From NCBI RefSeq assembly GCF_000426565.1, contig NZ_KE384540.1, forward strand, positions 134,530 to 198,529: DNA of 64,000 bases. Reading direction: 5' to 3'. This DNA is from Segatella albensis DSM 11370 = JCM 12258. Its GTDB lineage: Bacteria > Bacteroidota > Bacteroidia > Bacteroidales > Bacteroidaceae. The notes below the pieces were generated by a model that saw nothing but the letters and a program-made list of their open reading frames with translations, did no database searches and was not told the origin of the DNA. The position numbers and the translations under genes were made by a program. Positions 51,695 to 60,944 of this stretch are shown here, one piece after another (the stretch's first letter is position 1; each line of letters starts with the position of its first letter).

Positions 51695-52339
51695 ATGGAA
51701 AAAATTCTTTTGAATTCCGTTATACCTCAGGTCTTTTCTCAGCGTACAGAATGGAACTCTGATATTTGGAATACTGATGCAACCTTTGAAAAAGGTCACC
51801 TTTATCTTGTGGAAGCAGAAAGTGGACAAGGAAAGAGCACTTTCTGCAGCTATGTACTCGGGTATCGTCACGATTATAGTGGCGAAGTGATGTTTGATGA
51901 TCATCTTACGTCCGATTATAAAGTATCAGACTGGGTCGATATTCGTAAGCGACATGTAAGTCATTTATTCCAAGAACTTCGTTTGTTCCCAGAACTTACA
52001 GCAATGGAGAATGTCATGATTAAGAATAATCTAACAGGATTTAAGAGTAAGGAACAGATTGTGGAGTGGTTTGATATGCTTGGTATAGGAGACAAACTAG
52101 ATGCGAAGATCGGCAAAATGTCATTCGGTCAACAGCAAAGAGTTGCCATGATACGTGCATTGGTCCAGCCTTTTGATTTTATTCTTGCAGATGAGCCAAT
52201 TTCTCATCTTGATGATAATAATAGTCGTATTATGGGAGAGATAATGATGACAGAAGCCAAGAAGCAAGGAGCCGGTGTCATCGTGACAAGTATTGGTAAA
52301 CATATGGATCTAGATTATGAAAAGGTCTTTAAACTTTAA
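51695..52339 (+). CDS. ABC transporter ATP-binding protein
   Basis: 214 residues. Walker A is degenerate but usable (EAESGQGKSTF), the Q-loop is in HLFQELRLFP, the signature is MSFGQQQRVAMIRAL, Walker B is FDFILADEPISHLDD, and the switch region is IVTSIGKH (no clear His). Lolo/MacB-like. Its partner permease follows after 17 bp; substrate unknown. It directly abuts the DUF4836 gene stop. Confidence 0.88.
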   Translation: MEKILLNSVIPQVFSQRTEWNSDIWNTDATFEKGHLYLVEAESGQGKSTFCSYVLGYRHDYSGEVMFDDHLTSDYKVSDWVDIRKRHVSHLFQELRLFPELTAMENVMIKNNLTGFKSKEQIVEWFDMLGIGDKLDAKIGKMSFGQQQRVAMIRALVQPFDFILADEPISHLDDNNSRIMGEIMMTEAKKQGAGVIVTSIGKHMDLDYEKVFKL

Positions 52340-52356
52340 AAGATGAGGTAGGGATT

Positions 52357-53556
52357 ATGAATCTTGTTTGGAAATTATTACGTCAACATATTAGTGTACC
52401 ACAGTTTGTTGGTTTCTTCTTTGCCAACTTATTTGGTATGCTTATCGTTTTATTAGGATTTCAGTTTTATAATGACGTTATACCAGTCTTTACAGCAGAA
52501 GACAGCTTTATGAAGTCTGATTTCCTGATTTTGAATAAGAAGATAGGAACAGCAAGCACCATTAGCGGAAGAACAAATACTTTCAGCAATAGTGAGATAG
52601 ATGAAGTTGGAGAGCAGCCTTTTGTCAAGAAGATGGGTAAATTCACTTCTACAGAATATAAGGTAAATGCCAACATGGGAATTAATGGAACGAATGTCTT
52701 GAACTCCGAGATTCCTATAGAATCCGTTCCGGATGATTTTGTTGAGGCTCCTTCACAAGACTGGAAATGGAAAGAGGGAGATCAGAAAGTACCAATTATT
52801 CTGCCACGCGCATATATAACAATGTATAACTTTGGATTTGCACAGAGTCATTCATTACCAAAGATATCTGAAGGATTGATGGGTATGATAGACTTTAAGA
52901 TGTTTATCCAAGGTAATGGATATAATGAAGAATTTGACGGAAAGGTCATCGGATTCTCCAGCCGACTTAACACAATCCTTGTGCCACAGGCATTTATGGA
53001 TTGGAGTAATAATCATTTTGCTCCGGAAAATCACAGCAATCCAACCCGTTTGATCATGGAGGTCGGAAATCCGGCAGATGAGCATATAACGAAATATCTT
53101 GATAAGAAAGGATACGAAGTAGAGGATGATAAATTGAATGCTGAGAAGACCACATATTTCTTGAAACTAATGGTTTCAATGGTGATGATTGTGGGATTGA
53201 TCATTTCGATTTTGAGTTTCTATATATTGATGCTGAGTATATACCTTCTTGTACAGAAGAATTCCTCAAAGTTGGAAAATCTACTGTTGATAGGTTATAG
53301 TCCAGGAAATGTAGCCCGTCCATATCAATTTCTGACGATAGGTTTGAATGTTCTGGTCCTACTTATCGCATTGATTATATTGTTCTTTGTCAGGGCATAT
53401 TATATGGATATCATAGAAACATTATTCCCTCAAATAGAAGATGGAAATATGCTACCGGCGTTAACTGTCGGTTTGATATTGTTTATACTGGTTTCGGTTC
53501 TCAATATAATTGTTATTCGACGAAAGATAATGAGAATTTGGTACAGAAAAGACTAA
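52357..53556 (+). CDS. FtsX-like ABC transporter permease
   Basis: 399 residues. One N-terminal membrane segment (about 17-40), a periplasmic domain of some 215 residues, then three C-terminal segments (about 267-295, 322-347, 367-388), which is the MacB/LolC topology. It works with the ATPase encoded just upstream. Given the lipoprotein gene in the same run, lipoprotein handling or envelope export is possible but not shown. Confidence 0.85.
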   Translation: MNLVWKLLRQHISVPQFVGFFFANLFGMLIVLLGFQFYNDVIPVFTAEDSFMKSDFLILNKKIGTASTISGRTNTFSNSEIDEVGEQPFVKKMGKFTSTEYKVNANMGINGTNVLNSEIPIESVPDDFVEAPSQDWKWKEGDQKVPIILPRAYITMYNFGFAQSHSLPKISEGLMGMIDFKMFIQGNGYNEEFDGKVIGFSSRLNTILVPQAFMDWSNNHFAPENHSNPTRLIMEVGNPADEHITKYLDKKGYEVEDDKLNAEKTTYFLKLMVSMVMIVGLIISILSFYILMLSIYLLVQKNSSKLENLLLIGYSPGNVARPYQFLTIGLNVLVLLIALIILFFVRAYYMDIIETLFPQIEDGNMLPALTVGLILFILVSVLNIIVIRRKIMRIWYRKD

Positions 53557-53577
53557 TTTGCTTACAATTTGAAATAT

Positions 53578-53609
53578 AATCCGCATTTAATATTAATGCG
53601 GATTTTTTT
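53578..53609 (+). terminator. Terminator after ABC operon
   Basis: Stem AATCCGCATT / AATGCGGATT followed by seven T residues. Confidence 0.8.
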
Positions 53610-53666
53610 GTTTTTAATAACTTCTAATTTTAACACTTTTGTAACAATTATATGAGAAATTTTAAT

Positions 53667-53674
53667 TAATTTTG
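53667..53674 (+). promoter_or_regulatory. -7 promoter element of TonB receptor operon
   Basis: TAATTTTG, 65 bp before the receptor start. Confidence 0.55.
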
Positions 53675-53738
53675 CAGCATCTAAGTATTAACTGGGTTTA
53701 TCCCCTCAAATTATTAATTAAATTTCAGTTAAAAAGGT

Positions 53739-56700
53739 ATGCAAAAAAGATTGCGTTTTCTAATGGCGCTGATGTTGTTCTTTACAACATCAATTATGGC
53801 GCAAGTTACAACTTCTTCGATGAGCGGATCTGTGACTGAGAAGGCAAGCAAAGAGCCTATTATCGGTGCCGCAATCCAGATCGTGCATGAGCCATCTGGT
53901 ACAAGGTATTCCGCAGTTTCAAACATTGACGGACGTTTTAACATCCAAGGTATGCGTCCAGGTGGTCCTTATACGGTTACAATTTCGTATGTAGGATTCT
54001 CTACAATGAAGTTCAAGAACATTACACTCCAGCTTGGTAATCCATTCTCTCTCGATGCAGAGATGACAGAGGATGCAAAGCAGTTGGGCGAAGTTGTTGT
54101 TATTGCACAAGGTACTAAGTTTGCCGCTAAGAAGACCGGTGCCGCAACCAACATCTCAAATACACAGATTATGAACATGCCTAATGTTTCAAGAAGTCTG
54201 ACAGATGTTGCTCGTCTTTCACCTTATGGTGGTAATGGTATGAGCTTTGCGGGTACTGATGGACGTACAGCCAACTTTACTGTTGATGGTGCAAACTTCA
54301 ATAACAATTTTGGTTTGAATGATGGTCTGCCTGGTGGTGGTACTCCAATTTCTCTTGATGCTATTGAGGAAATGCAAGTTGTTATTTCTCCTTATGATGT
54401 TCGTCAAACAAACTTTGTTGGTGGTGGTATCAACGCTATTACAAAGTCTGGTACAAATAAGTTCAAAGGTACTGCATACGCATATCATAGAAATGAGAAT
54501 ATGCGTGGTGACGCTATTGATGGTGTGCAGATTCCTACAGCTCGTGAAACTGACCGTACATCAACCTATGGTTTCACTTTAGGTGGTCCTATTGTTAAGG
54601 ATAAACTGTTCTTCTTCGTAAATGGTGAAACCGTACAGACTCCTTCTGTTGCAAACCGTTGGAGAGGTAGTAAAGATGGAGTAGCTGATGTAAACCGTAC
54701 AATCTCTCGTACTACATTAAGTGATCTTCAGAAAGTTTCTGACTTTGTTCGTAACGAATATGGTTATGACACAGGTTCATATACAGATTTCCCTTCTGAT
54801 ATTACAAACGATAAGTTCCTTGCTCGTTTAGACTGGAATATTACCGACAAGCATCGTTTGGCAATCCGTTACAACTATACAAAGAATACAAAGTGGATTG
54901 CTCCTAATGCTTCTTCTATGGACGGTGGTACTCGTTCTGCTTTTGGCCGTACATCAGAGTACTCTATGTCTTTTGCTAACTCAATGTATTCTATGGACAA
55001 CCTTGTTAAGACCTGGTCTTTCGATTTGAACAGCCGTTTGACTGACAATCTGTCTAACCAGTTCTTGGCAACATATTCTAAATTGGATGATGTTCGTGGT
55101 ACTAAGTCTGACGAGTTCCCATTCATCGATATTTTGAAGGATGGCGAAAACTATATGGCTCTTGGTTATGAGTTGTTTACTTATAACAATGCCGTACATA
55201 ATACAGTATGGAATGTCAAGGATGACTTGAATTATACATTTGGTAATCATCGTATCTTCGGTGGTGTTTCTTATGAGCATCAGATGGCTGATAACCAGTA
55301 CATGCGTAACGGAACCGGTTACTATCGTTACTCTTCATTGGATGACTTCTTGAATAAGCGTGCTCCTGAAATCGTATGTTTGACTTACGGTTATAATGGT
55401 GAAACTTCTCCTGCAGCTCGTGTTCAGTTCAATAAGTTGGGCGTATATGCACAGGATGAGTGGAATGTCAACAAGAAGTTTATGTTGACTTATGGAATCC
55501 GTTTCGATGGTCTCTTCTTCGAAAATAAAGACTTGATGCGTAATCAGGCAATTTATGACCTTGACTATAGTGGTCGTCATATTGACACAGGTAAATGGCC
55601 TAATTCTAGTTTGACAATTAATCCACGTGTTGGTTTCACTTATGATGTATTCGGTGATGGTACTTTGAAGTTCAGAGGTGGTACAGGTCTGTTCTCAGGT
55701 CGTTTGCCTTTGGTATTCTTCACCAATATGCCTACTAACGGTGGTCTTGTACAGTATCAGGCTCAGATCAATGAGAAGGAAGCTACAAAGAAAGGCTTCA
55801 CAATGGACGAGTTCGCTGGTGGTCTTGTAACAGATGCTAACAAGCATGCTACAGTTCAGGCTCTTAAAGATAAATTGGAGAAGTTAGGTTATCCTATGAC
55901 TGTTAGCCCAACAGATGGTACAGTTCCTTCTTCTATTTCTGCAGTAGATCCAAACTTCAAGTTGCCACAGCGTTGGAAGACATCTTTGGCAGTTGATTAT
56001 CAGTTGCCTACATCTTTCCCTCTTTCTGTTACCGGTGAATTCATCTTCAACAAGACCGTATACGAGTCTACTATGACAGACTGGAGCATGATTTCTCCTA
56101 ATGGTTTTGAGCACTTCAATGGTGTAGACAATCGTCCTCTCTTCCCTGAGACTTTCCGTCAGGGTACAAAGGCATTCGTTCTTGAGAATACTTCTAAAGG
56201 TTGGGGTTACCAGGCAAGTATCCAGGTTAATGCACAGCCTGTTGAGGGTATCAACTTGATGGCAGCATATACTCATACTGTTTCTAAGGATGTTACTGGT
56301 ATGCCAGGTTCTAATGCAGAGTCTTGTATCGCTTATGTTCCTTCAGTTCAGGGTCCTAACAATGTAGGTCTCCACAATTCACAGTACACAACTCCTGACC
56401 GTATCGTAGCTTCTGCTACATTCAATGATAAGAGTGGTAACACATTTAGCTTCATCTATGAAGGCTTCAAAGGTGGTTACAACTATTCATATATGACCGC
56501 TAATGATATGAACGGTGATGGTTATAAATATGACCTTATCTATGTTCCAACAGATGAGCAGGTAGAAAAAGGTCAGTTCCGTTTCGTATCAGAGGATGAT
56601 AAGACTCGCTTCATGGACTTCGTTCATGGTGATAGCTATTTGAAGCACCGCCAGGGTAAGTATGCAGAGGCTTATAGCGTATATTCTCCTTGGGTTCATC

Positions 56701-57005
56701 GTCTTGATGTAGCTTACAAGCATGATTTCAAATTGAAACTAGGTGCAACATCTCATAAACTTCAGTTGAGCTTCGACGTAAAGAATGTCTTGAATATGTT
56801 CAACGATAAGTGGGGTGTATCAAAGATGATGAATGCCTCTTTGGCAGAAGGTCGAATCCTTAACTATGAAGGTATGGATGCTGAGGGTTATGCAACATTC
56901 TCAACTCCTAAGGCTGTAAGCGGTAATACTCAGCGTTGGGTTTACAACCATGCTATCGGTCAGTGCTGGTATGCATCTGTTGGTATCAAGTATTTCTTTA
57001 ACTAA
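53739..57005 (+). CDS. Oar-like TonB-dependent outer membrane receptor
   Basis: 1088 residues. Signal peptide (to MAQ, near residue 22), then a carboxypeptidase-regulatory-like domain (about 30-110: SVTEKASKEPIIGAAIQIVH), the plug (about 120-235, with RSLTDVARLSPYGG and FTVDGANFNNNFGL), and a long beta-barrel. The C-terminus ends in Phe-Phe-Asn (VGIKYFFN). The sequence matches the Oar/TonB receptor type rather than SusC, and no SusD partner follows. Instead a BACON/OB-fold lipoprotein gene lies 28 bp downstream. The ligand is unknown. Confidence 0.92.
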   Translation: MQKRLRFLMALMLFFTTSIMAQVTTSSMSGSVTEKASKEPIIGAAIQIVHEPSGTRYSAVSNIDGRFNIQGMRPGGPYTVTISYVGFSTMKFKNITLQLGNPFSLDAEMTEDAKQLGEVVVIAQGTKFAAKKTGAATNISNTQIMNMPNVSRSLTDVARLSPYGGNGMSFAGTDGRTANFTVDGANFNNNFGLNDGLPGGGTPISLDAIEEMQVVISPYDVRQTNFVGGGINAITKSGTNKFKGTAYAYHRNENMRGDAIDGVQIPTARETDRTSTYGFTLGGPIVKDKLFFFVNGETVQTPSVANRWRGSKDGVADVNRTISRTTLSDLQKVSDFVRNEYGYDTGSYTDFPSDITNDKFLARLDWNITDKHRLAIRYNYTKNTKWIAPNASSMDGGTRSAFGRTSEYSMSFANSMYSMDNLVKTWSFDLNSRLTDNLSNQFLATYSKLDDVRGTKSDEFPFIDILKDGENYMALGYELFTYNNAVHNTVWNVKDDLNYTFGNHRIFGGVSYEHQMADNQYMRNGTGYYRYSSLDDFLNKRAPEIVCLTYGYNGETSPAARVQFNKLGVYAQDEWNVNKKFMLTYGIRFDGLFFENKDLMRNQAIYDLDYSGRHIDTGKWPNSSLTINPRVGFTYDVFGDGTLKFRGGTGLFSGRLPLVFFTNMPTNGGLVQYQAQINEKEATKKGFTMDEFAGGLVTDANKHATVQALKDKLEKLGYPMTVSPTDGTVPSSISAVDPNFKLPQRWKTSLAVDYQLPTSFPLSVTGEFIFNKTVYESTMTDWSMISPNGFEHFNGVDNRPLFPETFRQGTKAFVLENTSKGWGYQASIQVNAQPVEGINLMAAYTHTVSKDVTGMPGSNAESCIAYVPSVQGPNNVGLHNSQYTTPDRIVASATFNDKSGNTFSFIYEGFKGGYNYSYMTANDMNGDGYKYDLIYVPTDEQVEKGQFRFVSEDDKTRFMDFVHGDSYLKHRQGKYAEAYSVYSPWVHRLDVAYKHDFKLKLGATSHKLQLSFDVKNVLNMFNDKWGVSKMMNASLAEGRILNYEGMDAEGYATFSTPKAVSGNTQRWVYNHAIGQCWYASVGIKYFFN

Positions 57006-57033
57006 AGATTTCATTTAATTTAAAAGTAAAGTA

Positions 57034-58635
57034 ATGAAAATTAAATATATTCTTCCAACACTTCTTGCACTTCTTACGATGTTGGTAAGTTGTTCTAATG
57101 AAGAGGAAATGGGATGTCTTGATGGCATTCAGGTTTCTAAGTCTATTGTAGCTATTCCTGTTGATGGTGGAAGCACTGAAATTACAATCAAAGCTGCTGG
57201 TGACTGGAAACTGGAAAGAGCTATTCCAAGTGATCTAACTAAGAATTTGGCTAAAGCCAAGACTGAGGCAGACCGTGAGAAAGCTCAGAAAGCGATTGAC
57301 AATTATCTGAATTGGGTAACTGTTTCTGCTACCTCAGGTACAGCCGGTGAGACTGTTGTAACTTTCTCTGCTGATGCTATTAAAGGTAACCGTTCTGGTT
57401 TCTATAATTTAGTATGTAATGGTGAGACCCAGATCCTTCATGTTATCCAGGGTGCAGCTAAAGTAGAAAATGCTACCTGTGCTCAGGTTCTCGCTGGTGC
57501 TGATGGTAAGACTTTCCGTGTAACAGGTGCTGTTACCAAGATTAGCAATACCGTATATGGTAACTGGTATATCAAAGATGAGACTGGTGAAGTATATGTA
57601 TATGGTACTCTTGATAAGAATGGCGCTACAAAGAACTTCTCAAGCCTTGGTCTTGAGGAAGGTGATGTTGTAACAATCGAAGGTCCTAAGACTACATATA
57701 ATGGTACTGTAGAACTTGTTGATGTTGCTGTAAAGAACATCAAGAAATCTGTTTTGAAGATAGATTCTATCGATGTAAATGGTGTAAAGAATGCTCCTAT
57801 TGCTAAGGAGGGTGGTTATGCTACAGCCCATGTCTCTAGCAAGGGTAACATCGTATCAGTAGAAATTCCAGAGGATGCTAAGTCTTGGTTGACGATCTCT
57901 TCTGTAAAGAACAATGGTGAGTCAACAGACTTCGTATTCAAGGCTTCTGCTAATGAAAAGGGTGCTCGTTCTGCTGAGGTAGCATTTAGTGTTACCGTTG
58001 ATGGTAAGACCACCACATTGAATGGTAAAGTTTCTCAGGCCGGTGGCATTGAGGATGTTACAGTTAAGGAGTTCAATGCAGCTCCTAAAGGTGACAACTT
58101 GTATCGCCTGACAGGTATTATCTCTGGTGTCAAGAATGCTGATAAGGGTCAATTCTATATCAAGGATTATACCGGTGAAACTTATATCTATGATTTAAGC
58201 AATTTCAAAGATAAAGGTTTGAAGGTTGGAGACATCGTTACTGTTGTTGGTAAGCGCGATGAGTATAAGACTACCATTGAGATGACAAGTGCAACTCTTA
58301 GCGACAGCAAGTCGGTAGAGGCAGTCTCTATCAAGGACTTCCGCTCTAAGGCAGATTCTAAGGATACCTACTATTTGATTTCTGGTAAGATTAGCAAGTC
58401 AACAGAGGCTAATACCAAATTTGATCTTGAAAAGTATGGTAATTTTGCTTTGACTGATGAAACAGGTACAGTTTATGTTTATGGTGTACTTGCTGGTTGG
58501 GGTGGTACCAAAGGTAAACTCAAGGAACAGGGCGTTACCTTGACTGATGGTGAGAACATCACTATCATTGCAACCAAGTCTACCTATAAAGGTCTTGTAG
58601 AAGCTGTAGGTGTTTATGTTTCTACAAAGAAGTAA
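57034..58635 (+). CDS. BACON and OB-fold surface lipoprotein
   Basis: 533 residues, lipoprotein signal with lipobox VSC (ALLTMLVSCSNEEE). Domains in order: BACON (about 30-140, VDGGSTEITIKAAGDWKLER), an OB-fold (about 148-240, RVTGAVTKISNTVYGNWYIKD), a second BACON (about 242-345), and two more OB-folds (345-430 and 430-533). The OB units share a repeated phrase of type TG-I-G-YIKD-TGE-YIYG. OB-folds of this kind bind nucleic acids or sugars; BACON domains act as surface spacers. Probable partner of the receptor before it, perhaps for extracellular nucleic acid (inferred). Confidence 0.83.
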   Translation: MKIKYILPTLLALLTMLVSCSNEEEMGCLDGIQVSKSIVAIPVDGGSTEITIKAAGDWKLERAIPSDLTKNLAKAKTEADREKAQKAIDNYLNWVTVSATSGTAGETVVTFSADAIKGNRSGFYNLVCNGETQILHVIQGAAKVENATCAQVLAGADGKTFRVTGAVTKISNTVYGNWYIKDETGEVYVYGTLDKNGATKNFSSLGLEEGDVVTIEGPKTTYNGTVELVDVAVKNIKKSVLKIDSIDVNGVKNAPIAKEGGYATAHVSSKGNIVSVEIPEDAKSWLTISSVKNNGESTDFVFKASANEKGARSAEVAFSVTVDGKTTTLNGKVSQAGGIEDVTVKEFNAAPKGDNLYRLTGIISGVKNADKGQFYIKDYTGETYIYDLSNFKDKGLKVGDIVTVVGKRDEYKTTIEMTSATLSDSKSVEAVSIKDFRSKADSKDTYYLISGKISKSTEANTKFDLEKYGNFALTDETGTVYVYGVLAGWGGTKGKLKEQGVTLTDGENITIIATKSTYKGLVEAVGVYVSTKK

Positions 58636-58663
58636 GATTTAATTTACTTTAGATACAATATAA

Positions 58664-58699
58664 AATCGGATATTCTTTAAAGTGTATCCGATTTTTTTT
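58664..58699 (+). terminator. Terminator after receptor operon
   Basis: Stem AATCGGATA / TATCCGATT followed by a T run. Confidence 0.8.
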
Positions 58700-58700
58700 A

Positions 58701-58708
58701 TACTTTTG
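58701..58708 (+). promoter_or_regulatory. -7 promoter element of small cupin gene
   Basis: TACTTTTG, 24 bp before the start and directly after the terminator. Confidence 0.6.
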
Positions 58709-58731
58709 CTTTGATTTAAACAGATTATTTT

Positions 58732-59064
58732 ATGGTTATAGATTTTAATACTATTGAAGAAGCCAAGGTTATGGGCTTTAAGGGTGGACAGGGAGAATTG
58801 GATACCCGTAATTTTGCAGATGAAAAAGTAAAGATCATGAAAAGTGTACTTACTCCAGGCGCTTCAAGTGGAAATCATGTTCATGAGGAGAACTGCGAGG
58901 TGATGTATATCTTAGAAGGCGAAATGACTTATCATTATGATGGTCGTGTAGAAGTAGTAAAAGCCGGACAAGTACATTATTGTCCAAAGGGACATTCTCA
59001 TTATTTTGAGAATCTTACAGATCAGAATGTCGTATATCTGGCAATTGTTGCAGAACATCATTAA
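58732..59064 (+). CDS. Small cupin-domain protein
   Basis: 110 residues, a single cupin barrel. Motif 1 is GNHVHEENCEVMYILEGEM (His, His, Glu) and motif 2 is AGQVHYCPKGHSHYFENLTD (with His). No signal peptide. A metal-binding enzyme or sensor of unknown substrate. Monocistronic; a tandem palindrome array separates it from the converging helicase gene. Confidence 0.85.
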   Translation: MVIDFNTIEEAKVMGFKGGQGELDTRNFADEKVKIMKSVLTPGASSGNHVHEENCEVMYILEGEMTYHYDGRVEVVKAGQVHYCPKGHSHYFENLTDQNVVYLAIVAEHH

Positions 59065-59083
59065 TACCGATTATATGCATGAA

Positions 59084-59193
59084 TTTACGCAGTTAACTTC
59101 ATCAACTTACGCAGTTAACTGCGTAAGCTTACATAGTTAACTGCGTTGCCTTATGTAGTTAACTTCGTAAGCCGACGTAGTTAAACTATGATA
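59084..59193. repeat. Tandem palindrome array, 22-bp period, core AGTTAACT
   Basis: Five units of 22 bp with cores starting at 59091, 59113, 59135, 59157 and 59179 (the last degenerate, AGTTAAAC). Unit 2 (59106-59127) is a perfect 22-bp palindrome with arms CTTACGC/GCGTAAG; the arms of units 3 and 4 vary (CTTACAT, CTTATGT, TCGTAAG). The array fills the convergent gap and its last unit overlaps the helicase stop codon. Same period and layout as the array at 1331-1418 but with a different core. Confidence 0.85.
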
Positions 59194-60934
59194 ATAGTTT
59201 ATTCAATCTCTTCTTGGCAAGAGTATGTTCAGGGTATAATTCCAGAGCCTTTTTATAATTCCTAATGGCAGCATCGGTCATACCTTCTTTCTCACATTCC
59301 TTTCCCATTAGAGTATATTCCACAGCAAGTTTTTTAAGGAACACCTTCTGCTGTTTCATCTCCTTCTGTAGTCTGTTGTTTTCCTCCCTTAGCTTATTTA
59401 CGATGTTGAGTTCCTTGCGAATAAGTCTTTTTACGCCAGGTTTCTCAATATCATATCGACTATGGATAGCAAGGAAGAAGTTATCAAGCATTTTCTGAAT
59501 ATCACCCTTTCGCCAAGCCTGCATGGCATCCCAATATTGTTTATCAGCTTTGCTCTGGCTAAGAGCTGTTTTGATGATATTCAGATTATTATAATTATGT
59601 GCGAACTGCTTTACCTCGTTACGAGTAAATACCTCATTTCTGTTGATAGGCTCTTGTAAGCTTATTCCTTCGAGTGAGGTGCATCGTGATAATGCTACAT
59701 AGGCTTGTCCTCCGGCAAATACGCCACCGGTAAAGTCTATCTTTACCTGTTTGAAGGTTAAGCCTTGACTCTTATGTACAGTGATAGCCCATGCCAATCT
59801 TATAGGATACTGTTCATACCTACCGATTTCCTCCTCTTCAATTTTCTTTTCAGTTTCGTTGAAGTGATACCTCATGTTGCTCCATGTAGCCTCTTCCACG
59901 ATGATGTCATCACCTTCCTCCGTCTTTACATAGATTTTAGCACCCTCGTTTTCGTCCATATCAAAGCCCGTGATGGTGCCCAGCGTTCCATTCACGAATT
60001 GATGGTTGATATCATTTTTGACGAACATAACCTGTGCACCGACTTTCAGATATAAATCTATTGGTGCAGGAAGACTGCTCTCCGGAAATTCTCCCTCTAT
60101 GTTGCCATGGAATAATTGTAAATCACCTTCGAGCTGATCAAGCTGATTCTTATTAATATAATCGGCCGTGTCCCTTCTGGTGGACAATGTAATAGACAGT
60201 TTGCTATCCTCAGAGCTTAAGTCTGCTCCAACTCGGCTATTGAGCATTTTCAGATCATTATTTTCTACATTTGATGTACGAATATGGTCTAAAATGTTGA
60301 TAAACAGAGGATCAGTCTGTCGGTATACCTTTTTCAGTTCGATACTGACTAGTTGAAAGTGCTGGAATATCTTCGCATTGAAGAAAAAGTTAGACTGGTA
60401 GAAGGGAGTAAGTAGTTTCCTGTCTTCTTCCTTTACGACGGGTTCTAACTGGTATATATCTCCTACAAGCAGAAGCTGTTTGCCACCGAACGGTTCTCGC
60501 ATCTTCTGACAATACACTCGCAGTACCTTGTCGATGAAGTCGATGATGTCTGCTCTGACCATACTGATCTCATCAATAATGATTAGTTCAAGTTCTTTGA
60601 GAATCTTAATCTTCTCACTATTGTATTTCAGTGTTTTTCGGATATTCCTGATAGAATATCTGCTGTCATTGGGTAGGAGAGGGTAAAAAGGCAACTTAAA
60701 GAAACTGTGCAGCGTTACACCACCGGCATTGATAGCAGCAATGCCCGTAGGAGCGAGTATGACATTCTTCTTTTTGGTTGTAGCAGCGATATAGCGCAGA
60801 AACGTTGATTTACCCGTCCCTGCCTTTCCTGTTAGAAAGAGCGAGCGACGGGTAAACTGAATAACTTGGAGTGCATTTTGCAACTCCAAGTTTTCTATAT
60901 CGATTTTCTTTATTTCGTTTTTCTCTTCAATCAC
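59186..60934 (-). CDS. PIF1-like helicase with C-terminal TPR-like repeat
   Basis: 582 residues, superfamily 1 helicase. Walker A is TGKAGTGKSTFLRY (about 33-46), Walker B is ELIIIDEISMVRAD. Later motifs are GDIYQLEPV, and near residue 390 LAWAITVHKSQGLTF with AYVALSRCTSLEG. A C-terminal TPR-like helix pair is at about 540-582 (EGMTDAAIRNYKKALELYPEHTLAKKRL). Unwinds DNA or DNA/RNA in an ATP-dependent way (family). Starts 10 bp after the penicillin-binding protein gene. Confidence 0.9.
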   Translation of the reverse strand: MIEEKNEIKKIDIENLELQNALQVIQFTRRSLFLTGKAGTGKSTFLRYIAATTKKKNVILAPTGIAAINAGGVTLHSFFKLPFYPLLPNDSRYSIRNIRKTLKYNSEKIKILKELELIIIDEISMVRADIIDFIDKVLRVYCQKMREPFGGKQLLLVGDIYQLEPVVKEEDRKLLTPFYQSNFFFNAKIFQHFQLVSIELKKVYRQTDPLFINILDHIRTSNVENNDLKMLNSRVGADLSSEDSKLSITLSTRRDTADYINKNQLDQLEGDLQLFHGNIEGEFPESSLPAPIDLYLKVGAQVMFVKNDINHQFVNGTLGTITGFDMDENEGAKIYVKTEEGDDIIVEEATWSNMRYHFNETEKKIEEEEIGRYEQYPIRLAWAITVHKSQGLTFKQVKIDFTGGVFAGGQAYVALSRCTSLEGISLQEPINRNEVFTRNEVKQFAHNYNNLNIIKTALSQSKADKQYWDAMQAWRKGDIQKMLDNFFLAIHSRYDIEKPGVKRLIRKELNIVNKLREENNRLQKEMKQQKVFLKKLAVEYTLMGKECEKEGMTDAAIRNYKKALELYPEHTLAKKRLNKLLS

Positions 60935-60944
60935 TTTGGTGTGA

